A DNA stretch of 9,084 bases from JACQXM01 sp964569425. Its GTDB lineage: Bacteria > Planctomycetota > Phycisphaerae > UBA1845. The stretch is taken from NCBI GenBank assembly GCA_964569425.1, contig CAZMVD010000156.1:1-9084 (forward strand), written 5' to 3'. Positions 1 through 7,419 of the stretch are shown here, one piece after another. Position 1 is the stretch's first letter, and every line of letters starts with the position of its first letter. The notes under the pieces were generated by a model. That model worked only from the letters and a program-made list of their open reading frames with translations. It was not told the origin of the DNA and ran no database searches. A program made the position numbers and the translations under genes.

Positions 1-772
1 TCTTGAGCGTCTTGTGGACGCAGTGCTCGGACCAGGTCTGCGCCAGCGTCTCCAGTTCCAGGTCGGTGGGGTCGCGCCCCAGCGTGCGAAAGTGCGCAGT
101 AATCGCCTGCATTTCCTCGGCGGATAGGAACAGGTGGGCCTCGCGCGACAGGCGTGCCAGGTCGGCGGCACTGGCATCGCCCAGGGGCACGCGCCGCAGC
201 ACAAAGGGCCGATCCGGCGGGAGCGGAAACGCCTCCGGAAGCCGGTCCTGCCGCTCGAATCCCTGAATGAACCACCGCTCCACGCAATCGTTGGCCAGCA
301 CGCGCGCCGCCATCGTCTCCAGGGCAACCGCGCTGGCAGCGCCGACGATCTCATACCGCCGCCCGGTCTGAATCTCGCGCAGACGATCCGGCGCCGCGCC
401 GCGCGCCGCCAGATAACGCCGCGCCGCCGCCAATGCCGTGATGGCCACCGGGTTCATCACCCCCGGCAGCGGATGCACTTCGATGACCGGGTGGCTGTCG
501 CGCCGGGGGCTCAGGCCGGAACCGACTTCAAACTCCTCGGCCACCGCGTCGCAGAACAACTCCGCAGCCAGGGCGCGGATTTCCGACTCCGTCACATTGC
601 CCGCAAGGAAGTAGAGCTTGCTCGACGAGACCCGCTCGACGTGCGTCAAACCCAGTTGGCGAGCCTCGGCGCATACCTCGCGCCCGTGCCCGTCGAGCGC
701 CGCGGAGCGCGGGCGCACGCGAATGTGCCAGAGTGTCTCGTTCGGTTTCGCGCCGGCCGCCGCTGCGCCCAT
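1..772 (-). CDS. purL: PurL, phosphoribosylformylglycinamidine synthase (N-terminal part, cut by window edge)
   Basis: The ATP-dependent enzyme converts FGAR plus glutamine-derived ammonia to FGAM in de novo purine synthesis. The 257 visible residues begin with two PurS-like units (about 14-85, IRVRPRSAALDGHGREVC; about 94-185, VIEVHPLPGVMNPVA to ERWFIQGFER), followed by the FGAM-synthase linker domain (about 193-257). The linker holds the family signature LGRDPTDLELETLAQTWSEH, with the conserved SEHC-x-HK motif at residues 248-254. PurS-like units fused to the front of PurL replace a separate PurS subunit and are known from large PurL forms. The AIR-synthase-like catalytic domains lie beyond the left edge, so I cannot tell whether a glutaminase domain is fused at the C-terminus. 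The start is the ATG at 772-770: an in-frame TAG at 814-812 lies just upstream with no other ATG between, and a GGAG lies about 13 bases before it. The gene is divergent from the FIST gene. Family assignment is firm. Confidence 0.93.
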   Translation of the reverse strand, partial: MGAAAAGAKPNETLWHIRVRPRSAALDGHGREVCAEARQLGLTHVERVSSSKLYFLAGNVTESEIRALAAELFCDAVAEEFEVGSGLSPRRDSHPVIEVHPLPGVMNPVAITALAAARRYLAARGAAPDRLREIQTGRRYEIVGAASAVALETMAARVLANDCVERWFIQGFERQDRLPEAFPLPPDRPFVLRRVPLGDASAADLARLSREAHLFLSAEEMQAITAHFRTLGRDPTDLELETLAQTWSEHCVHKTLK

Positions 773-831
773 GTGGATGATCCAGCTCCAACGGTGGGAA
801 CCGCCCCAACGCTACCTAGACTACCGCGCAT

Positions 832-860
832 TTGATTCGCTGAACAGGGTACGCTACGGT
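832..860 (+). promoter_or_regulatory. Candidate promoter for the FIST gene
   Basis: In the 153-bp divergent gap, TTGATT (832-837) is followed after 17 bases by TACGGT (855-860). The -35 box matches the sigma70 consensus at 4 of 6 positions and the -10 box at 3 of 6. It would give a leader of about 60 bases. It is weak and rests on pattern matching only. Confidence 0.25.
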
Positions 861-900
861 GCAGTGGGACTTCGACCGCGCGCTGGGCGGTTCAGGACCA

Positions 901-924
901 CGAACCTCGATCGGAACTTCGATC
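901..924 (+). repeat. 12-bp imperfect tandem repeat just before the FIST gene
   Basis: CGAACCTCGATC (901-912) is followed immediately by GGAACTTCGATC (913-924), identical at 10 of 12 positions, ending one base before the FIST start codon. The GGAA at 913-916 is also the only Shine-Dalgarno-like stretch for that gene, 9 bases from the ATG. It could be an operator overlapping the ribosome binding site, or chance. Confidence 0.35.
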
Positions 925-925
925 C

Positions 926-2113
926 ATGCGCTTCGCTTCCGCCATTGCCGATCACGCCGACATCGACGAATCCGTCGACGCGCTCCTGCACACGGTGGAA
1001 CAGCGCTTCACCCTCGGCATGGCCGACCTTGCCTTTCTGTTCGTCACCGCGCACTTTCGCGATGATACGGAATCGTTTGTCGATCGCCTGGCCGGCGCCC
1101 TGCCCAACGCGGTACTCATCGGCTGCACCGGCGAGGGAGCCATCGGGCCCGGCAGAGAAATCGAACGCGCCCCCGCCGCCGCACTGTTCGTCGCCTCGCT
1201 TCCCGACGTGGCCGTGCGCCCGTTCTATCTGCGCCAACAGCACCTCGCCTCCGCCGAGAGCCTGTTCGACTGGGAGCGCCTGGTCGGCGTCTCCCCCGAG
1301 AGCCGGCCCGTGTTTATTGCGCTGGCCGATCCGTTTCGAGTCGACGTTCATGCCTTCCTGGATCAGCTCAACCGCTTTTTCCCCCGCGCCCCGCTGGTGG
1401 GCGGGGTCGCCAGCGCCGCCAGCGCGCCGCTCCAGAACCGCCTGATCTCCGTCGACGGCGTCGTACGCGAAGGCATCGTGGGCGTGTCGCTCTCGGGCAA
1501 CCTGCGGGTCGAAACGGTCGTCTCTCAGGGCTGCCGGCCGATCGGCAAACCCTTCGTCATCACCAGGGGCGAACGCAACGTCATCCAGCAGCTCGGCGGA
1601 CGCCCCCCCCTCGAACAGCTTCAGAAGGTTCTCGTCGATCTGCCGGAGGCCGACGCCCAACTGGCGCGCCTCGCGCTGTTCGTCGGCCGCGTGATCGACG
1701 AACGCAAGGGCGCGTTCGCACGCGGCGACTTCCTCATTCACAACATCATGGGGTTCGACCGCAAGACGGGAGCGATTGCCATCGCCGGTCACGCGCGGCT
1801 CGGCGCCACCATCCAGTTTCACGTACGCGATGCCGACAGCGCCGACGAAGACCTGCGCACGCTGCTCACGCCTCATGCCGACCGCAACGTCGCCGGCGCC
1901 CTGCTCTTCGGCTGCAACGGCCGCGGGACCAACATGTGGCCCCAGCCCGGCCACGACGTCGGTGTGTTTCAAGAATTGCTCGGCGACGTCCCGGTCGCCG
2001 GCTTTTTCTGCGGCGGCGAGTTCGGCCCCGTCGGCGGCAACAACTTCATCCACGGCTTCACCGCCAGCCTGGCACTTTTCCGTTCGTCGGCCCCGACCGA
2101 TTCCGCCGGGTAG
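926..2113 (+). CDS. FIST domain (FIST_N plus FIST_C) sensory protein
   Basis: This 395-residue protein has the FIST architecture: an N-terminal FIST_N domain (about residues 25-215) and a FIST_C domain (about 230-390). Recognisable features are the opening MRFASAIADHADIDESV, which is where bacterial FIST proteins usually start; VLIGCTGEGAI at about 56-66; LVGGVASA near 155; and the C-terminal block with LLFGCNGRG, then VPVAGFFCGGEFGPVGG and IHGFTASLALF. FIST proteins are thought to be sensory modules that bind small ligands, with amino acids proposed from genomic context; the ligand here cannot be read from sequence. There is no signal peptide or membrane segment, so it should be cytoplasmic. 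It stands alone with no kinase or cyclase output domain fused, and neither neighbour is a signalling gene. The start is supported by the conserved N-terminus, although the ribosome binding site is weak. Confidence 0.88.
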   Translation: MRFASAIADHADIDESVDALLHTVEQRFTLGMADLAFLFVTAHFRDDTESFVDRLAGALPNAVLIGCTGEGAIGPGREIERAPAAALFVASLPDVAVRPFYLRQQHLASAESLFDWERLVGVSPESRPVFIALADPFRVDVHAFLDQLNRFFPRAPLVGGVASAASAPLQNRLISVDGVVREGIVGVSLSGNLRVETVVSQGCRPIGKPFVITRGERNVIQQLGGRPPLEQLQKVLVDLPEADAQLARLALFVGRVIDERKGAFARGDFLIHNIMGFDRKTGAIAIAGHARLGATIQFHVRDADSADEDLRTLLTPHADRNVAGALLFGCNGRGTNMWPQPGHDVGVFQELLGDVPVAGFFCGGEFGPVGGNNFIHGFTASLALFRSSAPTDSAG

Positions 2114-2375
2114 GGAGCAGACTAAGCCGCCCCGCCTGCAGAATCGATGATCACATCCCATTCTGGCACACAGTCCATGATTCGCTTTGCGGAACGCATG
2201 GGTAAACCAGATGGTGCCCCAAGTGGCAGCCTCCAATACCAATCTCTCCACGCCGTACGGCTTCACGATGGAAGTGCACACCAAACACCCCTGCCAACTT
2301 TGCCGAGTCCGAGAACACCCAAGAGTTCCCCGTAAGGGCCCTGTAGAGCCCCTCAGCCGAAGAATCATTTCTTTG

Positions 2376-2404
2376 TTGATTAATGGAGGATTTCCGGTTA
2401 ATAT
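2376..2404 (+). promoter_or_regulatory. Sigma70-like promoter of the secreted hydrolase/beta-helix gene
   Basis: TTGATT (2376-2381) and TAATAT (2399-2404) are separated by the ideal 17 bases, inside a local AT-rich patch in otherwise GC-rich DNA. Transcription would start near 2411, giving a leader of about 118 bases before the ATG at 2529. The -10 region lies inside the palindrome TAATATTA (2399-2406), and the boxes also form a spaced inverted repeat ATTAA (2379-2383) / TTAAT (2398-2402), which might be an operator. This is the best promoter match in the window. Confidence 0.5.
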
Positions 2405-2515
2405 TAGGCTCCATGATTGGCGGATGCCTTGGGCCGATCATCCGTCGCAATCTCTCATCCAGAATCGCGCGACCAGGAAGTCGCACCTGAGTGGACTCTT
2501 CGTTCAATTCCAGTC

Positions 2516-2519
2516 GGAG
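2516..2519 (+). promoter_or_regulatory. Ribosome binding site that fixes the start at 2529
   Basis: GGAG at 2516-2519 lies 9 bases before the ATG at 2529. This ATG is followed directly by a typical signal peptide, which decides it over the upstream in-frame ATG at 2187. Confidence 0.6.
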
Positions 2520-2528
2520 TGTCACACC

Positions 2529-5500
2529 ATGTGGCGCAAACCGCTTTGGACGCGGCTTACACCCGCCGGCCTGATCATTCTCCTATTGCCGCTGACCTCA
2601 AACAGCACTCAAGCCCGGGCCGGAGTCGTCACCGAATACGTTCGCAACGCCCCGGCGTGGAAGATGGCCGAGCCGCGCTATGTCGGATATGCCTTCGACT
2701 ACTGGTGGCCGAGTCCAGGAAACGCGTTCAATGGCTGCGTCGTCAATCAGGGCGATCCCACCGCGCCGCGCACGTTGGATCTCATCGGCGGAACGATGAC
2801 CGTTACGTCCAGAAACGCCAATGGTGACAACGTCTGTCCCTTTGTCGACGGCACTTCCATCGAACGCACGTCCGACGTCTACGTCGAATCCGGCGGCGAA
2901 GCCACCTTTCAGTTTTCGCCGCCCATCAGCGCCTTCTACACGAATTACGGATCGCTGGCGGTGGGCGAAACCTGCACCATGCGGCTCTACTCCGGCGGTG
3001 CGCTGGTCGATTCGCTCACCTCGGCGGTCAGCACGCACAGCGGGTCGGCGGCGGGGCACGGCTTCTCCTCGCCGGTCCTGATCGACGAAATCCGCATCAC
3101 CTGCACCGAAGCGGGTACGGTACTGATCGGCGCGTTCCGCGGAACGCTCGGCAACAACGACAGGCTGGGTACCGTTTGTGCGCTGCCTTGTCCGGCGGAC
3201 ATGGACTTCGCCTGCGTGTTCGAGGGAGACCAGATCACCATCAGCCTGCCCGCGCTCGATTCGACCGAGGACGAAGTCATCCTCGTGCCGCGCGGGCGGA
3301 CCATCTATGCGCTGCTCGTCAGCGGCTATTCGCAGAACGCCGACTTTGACCTTCTTCATTTTTTCGACTTTGCCCACTACATCCTCAAACAGGGCGGGTA
3401 CGTCCATTACTCGTGGTGGAACAACCTGCTGGCGCCCTACATGACCAAGCCGCTGCACGATGCCACGTCCTTCCCCGGCAATCTGTTTACCGAACTCGGC
3501 GGGTTTGCGCCGACTCCCGGGCCGGACGGCTATTTCGCCGAGAAAGCACGCCCGGAGGAGGACAACCAATTTCAGGCCGACGCGCTGCGCTTTCTCGCCG
3601 CCGTCAAAGACGCCGAACCGTCGGCGCTGCTGGTCGTCGTCGGCCACAGCATGGGCGGTGGCGCGGTGGCGCGATTGGGTTCCGACACCATCACCCACAT
3701 CGATCTGCTCGGTCCCATCGATCCGGTGGGCAACCGCAGCCTGCCGGTGGGGCGGGTCAACACCAACCAATACAACTGGACCCGCTGGCGCGCCATCCAC
3801 AACGAGTTTCGCGGCTATAAGAACCAGGATTGCGACCGCAACCTCCTCGGTTTCTGCAAGATCCCCCGCGTTTGCATTCCCTTCGGCGACTGGCGGGACT
3901 CCCCGCCGGGTCTGCTCGGCGGCTGGCTGGTCGCCGATCCGATATGCGGAGCGCTGGTGCACAACCCCTCCGCGCGCGGACTGAGCCATGTGCGCAACCT
4001 CTATCACCGTTGGCAGACCGAGGCCCCCTTCCCGCTGGTGGATTACGACGTGAACCGCTATTTCAACTTCTCGCCGCCGCCGGGCGGAAAGAGCGTCCAA
4101 TCACCCGTCACCTGCTGCGACTCGGGCAATGACCCCCTCGATCCAAGCATTCCTTGCAAGGGGACCGATGGGCATGGGGAAATCGTCGGGTTCCGGCATA
4201 TTCACCCCAACATGATTCTCGACGGTGTCGCCGCCACCAACTGGACCACGAGTTCGGTCACCCGCAAGCAATACCTCGAAGCGTGGGAGACCGAGGGCGA
4301 TGCGTGGGGCCACAAGCCGACCAAGCCGTACCTGTGTCTGGTTTCCAACGGGCTCATTTCGGCGCTCCAGCGGCTCATCACCTACGACGACGCGACCTTG
4401 GTCGTCGAAAACGAGCGGCAGGCCGTTGCTTGGAAAAACAGCGTGCCAAACCGGTGGGAGGCATTCGCTTTTGATCAATTCTGGCCCAGCCCGTCACCTG
4501 CTTCCTTCACCGGCTGCACCATCACCGGCCAGCCCGACGCCACCGCCCCCCGAACGTTGCAGTTGACGGGAGGACAGGTCACCGTCTCGACTTTCGATTC
4601 CTCCGGCAATCCGCTTTGTCCCTTGCAGGACCGGACTTCCCTGGCGCGCGCAACCGACCTGGTCCTCCCCCCCGGCGGCCGTGCCACCATGGAGTTCGAT
4701 CCCCCCATCGGTGCTTTCTACGCGCTGTACGGCTCGCTGGAGGAGGGGCGCAACGTGCGCATGGACCTCTACGCCGGCAATGAACTGGTCGATTTCGTCA
4801 TTTCACCGGTGAGCCCCGCGGCCGCGGAAAGCGTATTGGCCATCGGGCACGGCTTCGTCTCTCCGCGCCTGATCGACCGGATCGAGTTCACCTCGACGGA
4901 AACGGGCGGCAACGTGTTGGTCGGAGCGCTGCGCGGCGTGCTGAGTGCCGAGGACAGCGTGGGAAAGGTCTGCATATCGGCGTACAGCGCGAGCTGTTCC
5001 ACGCTCATCGATTTTGACTTCGCCTGCGTGTTCGGCCCCGGACCGGTCGTCAACCAGACGCAGCCCGGCGCGCCGTTCTATTTCACCTTACAGGGTGCGC
5101 TCGACGGCGGGCACGACGGCGACCTCATCGCCGCCGCCCCCGGCACCTACAACGAGTTCATCAACTTCCTGGGCAAGGCGATTACCTTGCGCGGCGCCGA
5201 TGCCGCGACCGACGGCGGCAGTATGATCGACGTGACCATGTTGCGCGGTTCGGGAAGCGCCGTGACCTTCGCCAGCGGCGAGGGGCCCGGTTCCGTGCTC
5301 GACGGGTTCACCCTCATCGGCGGATTCGGCACCTTCACGTCAAACGCGCGCCGCGGCGGGGGCCTCTACATCGACGAGGCAAGCCCCACGGTGAAGAACT
5401 GCCGGATCATCGACAACCAGGCCATGCGCGGCGGCGGCGCCTATGCCACCGGCGGCGAGCCGACGTTCGTCAATTGTACTTGGGCGGGAAATTTCGCCGA

Positions 5501-6296
5501 CTCCGCGGCCGGATTTCTCGGCGTGGGCACCCGCGCGTCGATGACCAACTGCCTCTTCACCGACAATCACGCCACCGGCGGCCACGGCGGGGCCATCGTC
5601 ATCGAGGACAACGCGCAATTGACCATGATCAACGGCACCGTGACGGAAAACTCCGCAACGGGGAGCCTGGGTGGCGGCGTGCTCGTGGATTCCGAAGCCT
5701 CCCTGATTGCCGCCAACTCCATTTTCTGGAACAACGACTCGGGTTCGGCGGTGATCGCCGAGCGCCAGATCGCCGCCGCGCACGGCGGCACGGCGTTCGT
5801 CTCCTTCAGTGTCATCGAAGACAACGACCCGGGCGCGGGGAACGTGCCCCACGGCGGTTCGGCCAACGGCAACATCGACCTCGATCCGCGCTTTGTCGAT
5901 GCCGCGGGCGGGGATTTTCGCCTCGGCCCGACGTCGCCCTGCCTCGACGCCGGCGACGACGCCGCCCTTCCGCCCGATCACGCCGACCTCGATGACGACG
6001 GCGACACCGGCGAACTCACCCCGTTCGACCTCGACAACCGGCCACGACAGTTCGATGCCGACGTGGGAACCATGAGCATGGTGGACATGGGCGCCTACGA
6101 GTTTTCCGGCTGCCGCGGCGACTTCGACGGTAGCGGCTCAGTCGATTTGAACGACCACGCTCAACTGGTCGGTTGCATGAATGAACTCGCGCCGGTGTCC
6201 ATGCCCTGCCGGGCTGCGTTCGATTTCGACTCCAGCCTCACGATCGACCTGTCCGATTTTCGTGTGTTCCAGCTCAATTACATCTGTTCGGACTAG
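2529..6296 (+). CDS. Secreted multidomain protein: duplicated beta-rich module around an alpha/beta hydrolase, then beta-helix and dockerin-like repeat
   Basis: 1255 residues. A signal peptide (1-31, basic start, LIILLLPL core, cleavage after ARA) indicates export. Residues about 44-231 form a beta-rich module. About 232-625 is an alpha/beta hydrolase of lipase type: VVVGHSMGGG gives the nucleophile Ser374, IDLLGPIDPVGN offers the acid Asp398 (or Asp392), and DGHGEIVG gives the likely catalytic His549. About 635-835 repeats the first module. About 843-1120 is a right-handed parallel beta-helix with recurring GGG-x-Y/A-V and NCxxxxN turns, followed by a choice-of-anchor-Q-like tail (CLDAGDD at 1138, DMGAYEF near 1190). 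Residues 1195-1255 are dockerin-like, with two calcium loops of form D-x-D-x-S-x-S/T-x-D-x-x-D at 1198-1209 and 1232-1243. The substrate is unknown; an ester or lipid is possible. Each domain type is known in planctomycete exported proteins, but this order is unfamiliar to me. The gene appears to stand alone behind its own promoter. Confidence 0.85.
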   Translation: MWRKPLWTRLTPAGLIILLLPLTSNSTQARAGVVTEYVRNAPAWKMAEPRYVGYAFDYWWPSPGNAFNGCVVNQGDPTAPRTLDLIGGTMTVTSRNANGDNVCPFVDGTSIERTSDVYVESGGEATFQFSPPISAFYTNYGSLAVGETCTMRLYSGGALVDSLTSAVSTHSGSAAGHGFSSPVLIDEIRITCTEAGTVLIGAFRGTLGNNDRLGTVCALPCPADMDFACVFEGDQITISLPALDSTEDEVILVPRGRTIYALLVSGYSQNADFDLLHFFDFAHYILKQGGYVHYSWWNNLLAPYMTKPLHDATSFPGNLFTELGGFAPTPGPDGYFAEKARPEEDNQFQADALRFLAAVKDAEPSALLVVVGHSMGGGAVARLGSDTITHIDLLGPIDPVGNRSLPVGRVNTNQYNWTRWRAIHNEFRGYKNQDCDRNLLGFCKIPRVCIPFGDWRDSPPGLLGGWLVADPICGALVHNPSARGLSHVRNLYHRWQTEAPFPLVDYDVNRYFNFSPPPGGKSVQSPVTCCDSGNDPLDPSIPCKGTDGHGEIVGFRHIHPNMILDGVAATNWTTSSVTRKQYLEAWETEGDAWGHKPTKPYLCLVSNGLISALQRLITYDDATLVVENERQAVAWKNSVPNRWEAFAFDQFWPSPSPASFTGCTITGQPDATAPRTLQLTGGQVTVSTFDSSGNPLCPLQDRTSLARATDLVLPPGGRATMEFDPPIGAFYALYGSLEEGRNVRMDLYAGNELVDFVISPVSPAAAESVLAIGHGFVSPRLIDRIEFTSTETGGNVLVGALRGVLSAEDSVGKVCISAYSASCSTLIDFDFACVFGPGPVVNQTQPGAPFYFTLQGALDGGHDGDLIAAAPGTYNEFINFLGKAITLRGADAATDGGSMIDVTMLRGSGSAVTFASGEGPGSVLDGFTLIGGFGTFTSNARRGGGLYIDEASPTVKNCRIIDNQAMRGGGAYATGGEPTFVNCTWAGNFADSAAGFLGVGTRASMTNCLFTDNHATGGHGGAIVIEDNAQLTMINGTVTENSATGSLGGGVLVDSEASLIAANSIFWNNDSGSAVIAERQIAAAHGGTAFVSFSVIEDNDPGAGNVPHGGSANGNIDLDPRFVDAAGGDFRLGPTSPCLDAGDDAALPPDHADLDDDGDTGELTPFDLDNRPRQFDADVGTMSMVDMGAYEFSGCRGDFDGSGSVDLNDHAQLVGCMNELAPVSMPCRAAFDFDSSLTIDLSDFRVFQLNYICSD
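2658..3221 (+). repeat. First copy of the duplicated beta-rich module (protein-level repeat)
   Basis: This codes for residues 44-231 of the secreted hydrolase. Shared landmarks with the second copy, in order, are: AWK; AFDYWWPSP; GC; TAPRTL-x-L-x-GG; CP-x-x-D-x-TS; PPI-x-AFY-x-x-YGSL; GHGF-x-SP-x-LID-x-I; VLIGA-x-RG-x-L; and closing DMDFACVF. The closing 19 bases (3204-3222) are identical to 5016-5034. Its fold is likely a beta sandwich; I do not recognise a named family. Confidence 0.8.
4431..5033 (+). repeat. Second copy of the duplicated beta-rich module (protein-level repeat)
   Basis: This codes for residues 635-835. It repeats the landmarks of the 44-231 module: AFDQFWPSP, TAPRTLQLTGG, CPLQDRTS, FDPPIGAFYALYGSL, IGHGFVSPRLIDRI, VLVGALRGVL, closing DFDFACVF. 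The copy is moderately diverged, so the duplication is old except for the strongly kept closing segment. The hydrolase domain lies exactly between the two copies. Confidence 0.8.
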
Positions 6297-6301
6297 CGCT
6301 A
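6294..6301. other. Convergent stop codons inside one palindrome
   Basis: TAGCGCTA reads the same on both strands. Its left TAG stops the plus-strand gene and its right end, read on the minus strand, is the TAG stopping the opposite gene. The two coding regions are 2 bases apart, leaving no room for separate terminators between them, so transcription from each side must enter the other gene. Confidence 0.9.
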
Positions 6302-7357
6302 CCCGCCGCCTGTGGATATCCGCCGCCGCAGGGCGAGGAGGCCGGCGAGGAGGATTGCGCTGGCGGTGAGCAGGGCGCCGGCAGTGCCGAGGGTTGGCAC
6401 CGGGGGGACGGGTTCGCGGAAGTCGTAGTCGATGTGTTGAGTGCCCGCGGCGTCGGTGAAGGTGAAGCGGGTGCGCTGGTTGTTGGGCAGCGGGCGGTCG
6501 AGGACGATTTCGACGGTGTCCACGTCGTCGGTCTCGCGGCGGCGCGTGGCCGTAACGATCGGCGCGGTGCCGCCGGTGACGGACACGCTGATGTCATCAA
6601 TGTACACAAAGTTGGCCGCGTCGAAGGTCACGCGGAAGGTGGTGAAGCTGGTGTACCCCCCCGGCCCCAGTTGCCCCGGCGGCGGATCGACGGAAACAAT
6701 CTGCTCCCCGAAGCCGATGGTCCCATAGCGCACGTAGTCCCATTCGTTGACCATGTCGGGAATCTGGTCGCTCGTGCAGCCGCCGCGTCCGGCAAGCTGC
6801 AAGAAACTCCAGCCGTTGGAATGGTTGTCTAGTCCTGGAAAGAACTTTTGACCATTCACCGAAATCCAGAACGCAGCACCGTCTGCACTTTCAAAGCGAT
6901 AAAGATGAAACTTATTGAGCTCCAAGTCGTCGACCCAGTAGGCGCCGCTGTTGGAAATGGCAGCGTCGCCGTACATGTTGAGAAGGTCACTGATTTGGCT
7001 AAAGTCGACAACCATAATGCCGTCGCAACCAGTAAAGATAGGCCCAAGGGGGTGATTAGAGCGAAATCGCCATTCAACCCAAAGGCTTCCATACTCGGGC
7101 GTGGGCGGCTCAGTGATGACCTTGGTGTAATTTACGATGTTGGCCGCCTGCGTCCAGCGGAACACGAGATGACCGTTCTCGATCGATTCGCTGCATGGCG
7201 GGTCGCAGGGATCGAAGAGTAACCACCCCTCCGATGGGTCGGTGGGGATGACGTTTCCTTCGTACCGGTAGAGCACGTCGTCCGCGCGCACCGTCCGCGC
7301 CGCCAGTCCGCTGGCCGCGAGCAGCAATCCGACGGTGATCCAGACGCGCTTGGACAT
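6299..7357 (-). CDS. Secreted protein with VPTL (IPTL-CTERM-like) C-terminal sorting signal
   Basis: 352 residues. There is an N-terminal signal peptide (1-25, MSKR then a hydrophobic stretch, cleavage after VRA). At the C-terminus, PVPTLG (319-324) is followed by one hydrophobic helix (about 325-343) and the basic tail RRR (344-346). This is the tripartite layout of IPTL-CTERM/PEP-CTERM signals, which in characterised systems are processed by exosortase-type enzymes; no such enzyme is in the window. The body has the look of a concanavalin-A/LamG-like beta sandwich (SLWVEWRFRS, KFHLYRFESADGAAFWISVN), followed by a second beta-rich part ending in the VPTL signal. The family is not certain. The start ATG at 7357-7355 has GAGG 5 bases upstream and directly begins the signal peptide. 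The DNA between about 6830 and 7050 is visibly less GC-rich than the rest of the gene. Confidence 0.82.
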   Translation of the reverse strand: MSKRVWITVGLLLAASGLAARTVRADDVLYRYEGNVIPTDPSEGWLLFDPCDPPCSESIENGHLVFRWTQAANIVNYTKVITEPPTPEYGSLWVEWRFRSNHPLGPIFTGCDGIMVVDFSQISDLLNMYGDAAISNSGAYWVDDLELNKFHLYRFESADGAAFWISVNGQKFFPGLDNHSNGWSFLQLAGRGGCTSDQIPDMVNEWDYVRYGTIGFGEQIVSVDPPPGQLGPGGYTSFTTFRVTFDAANFVYIDDISVSVTGGTAPIVTATRRRETDDVDTVEIVLDRPLPNNQRTRFTFTDAAGTQHIDYDFREPVPPVPTLGTAGALLTASAILLAGLLALRRRISTGGG

Positions 7358-7419
7358 GACGGCCTCATTCTACCTTCCGAATCGCGCAGGCCGAATCGAA
7401 ATCTTCGCCGGAGGGGGTG

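Larger units (their letters stand above)
2114..2528. other. Non-coding gap of 415 bp with a promoter and leader
   Basis: No convincing gene was found on either strand. The frame of the downstream secreted protein is open back to 2187, but those extra 114 codons have no signal-like or family-like content and lie upstream of the better start. A minus-strand open frame at 2151-2525 has no recognisable domain or supporting context. The stretch 2365-2410 is clearly AT-richer than its surroundings and holds the promoter listed separately. I see no convincing terminator for the FIST gene. Confidence 0.6.

Noticed and set aside
134..835. Long plus-strand open frame opposite purL
   Set aside because: It is the antisense of a clear PurL reading frame in GC-rich DNA, with no family features of its own.
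2334..2356. Possible terminator hairpin (GGGC/GCCC) after the FIST gene
   Set aside because: The stem is only 4 base pairs with an 8-base loop and no following T-run; it is also over 200 bases after the stop codon.
854..2368. 504-codon minus-strand open frame covering the FIST gene
   Set aside because: Antisense of the FIST gene; composition is typical of a mirrored GC-rich frame and the plus strand has unmistakable FIST motifs.
2151..2525. 124-codon minus-strand open frame in the gap before the secreted hydrolase
   Set aside because: No recognisable domain or supporting context, and it runs across the likely promoter of the opposite strand.
2187..2528. N-terminal extension of the secreted hydrolase back to an ATG at 2187
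   Set aside because: The ATG at 2529 has a good ribosome binding site and begins a textbook signal peptide; the extension would bury that signal and overlap the promoter.
6312..6320. DnaA-box-like TGTGGATAT
   Set aside because: A single copy with one mismatch inside a coding region; no cluster of boxes nearby.
7367..7372. TAGAAT as a -10 box for the VPTL protein gene (minus strand)
   Set aside because: No matching -35 box 16 to 18 bases upstream, and the transcript would start after the GAGG ribosome binding site.
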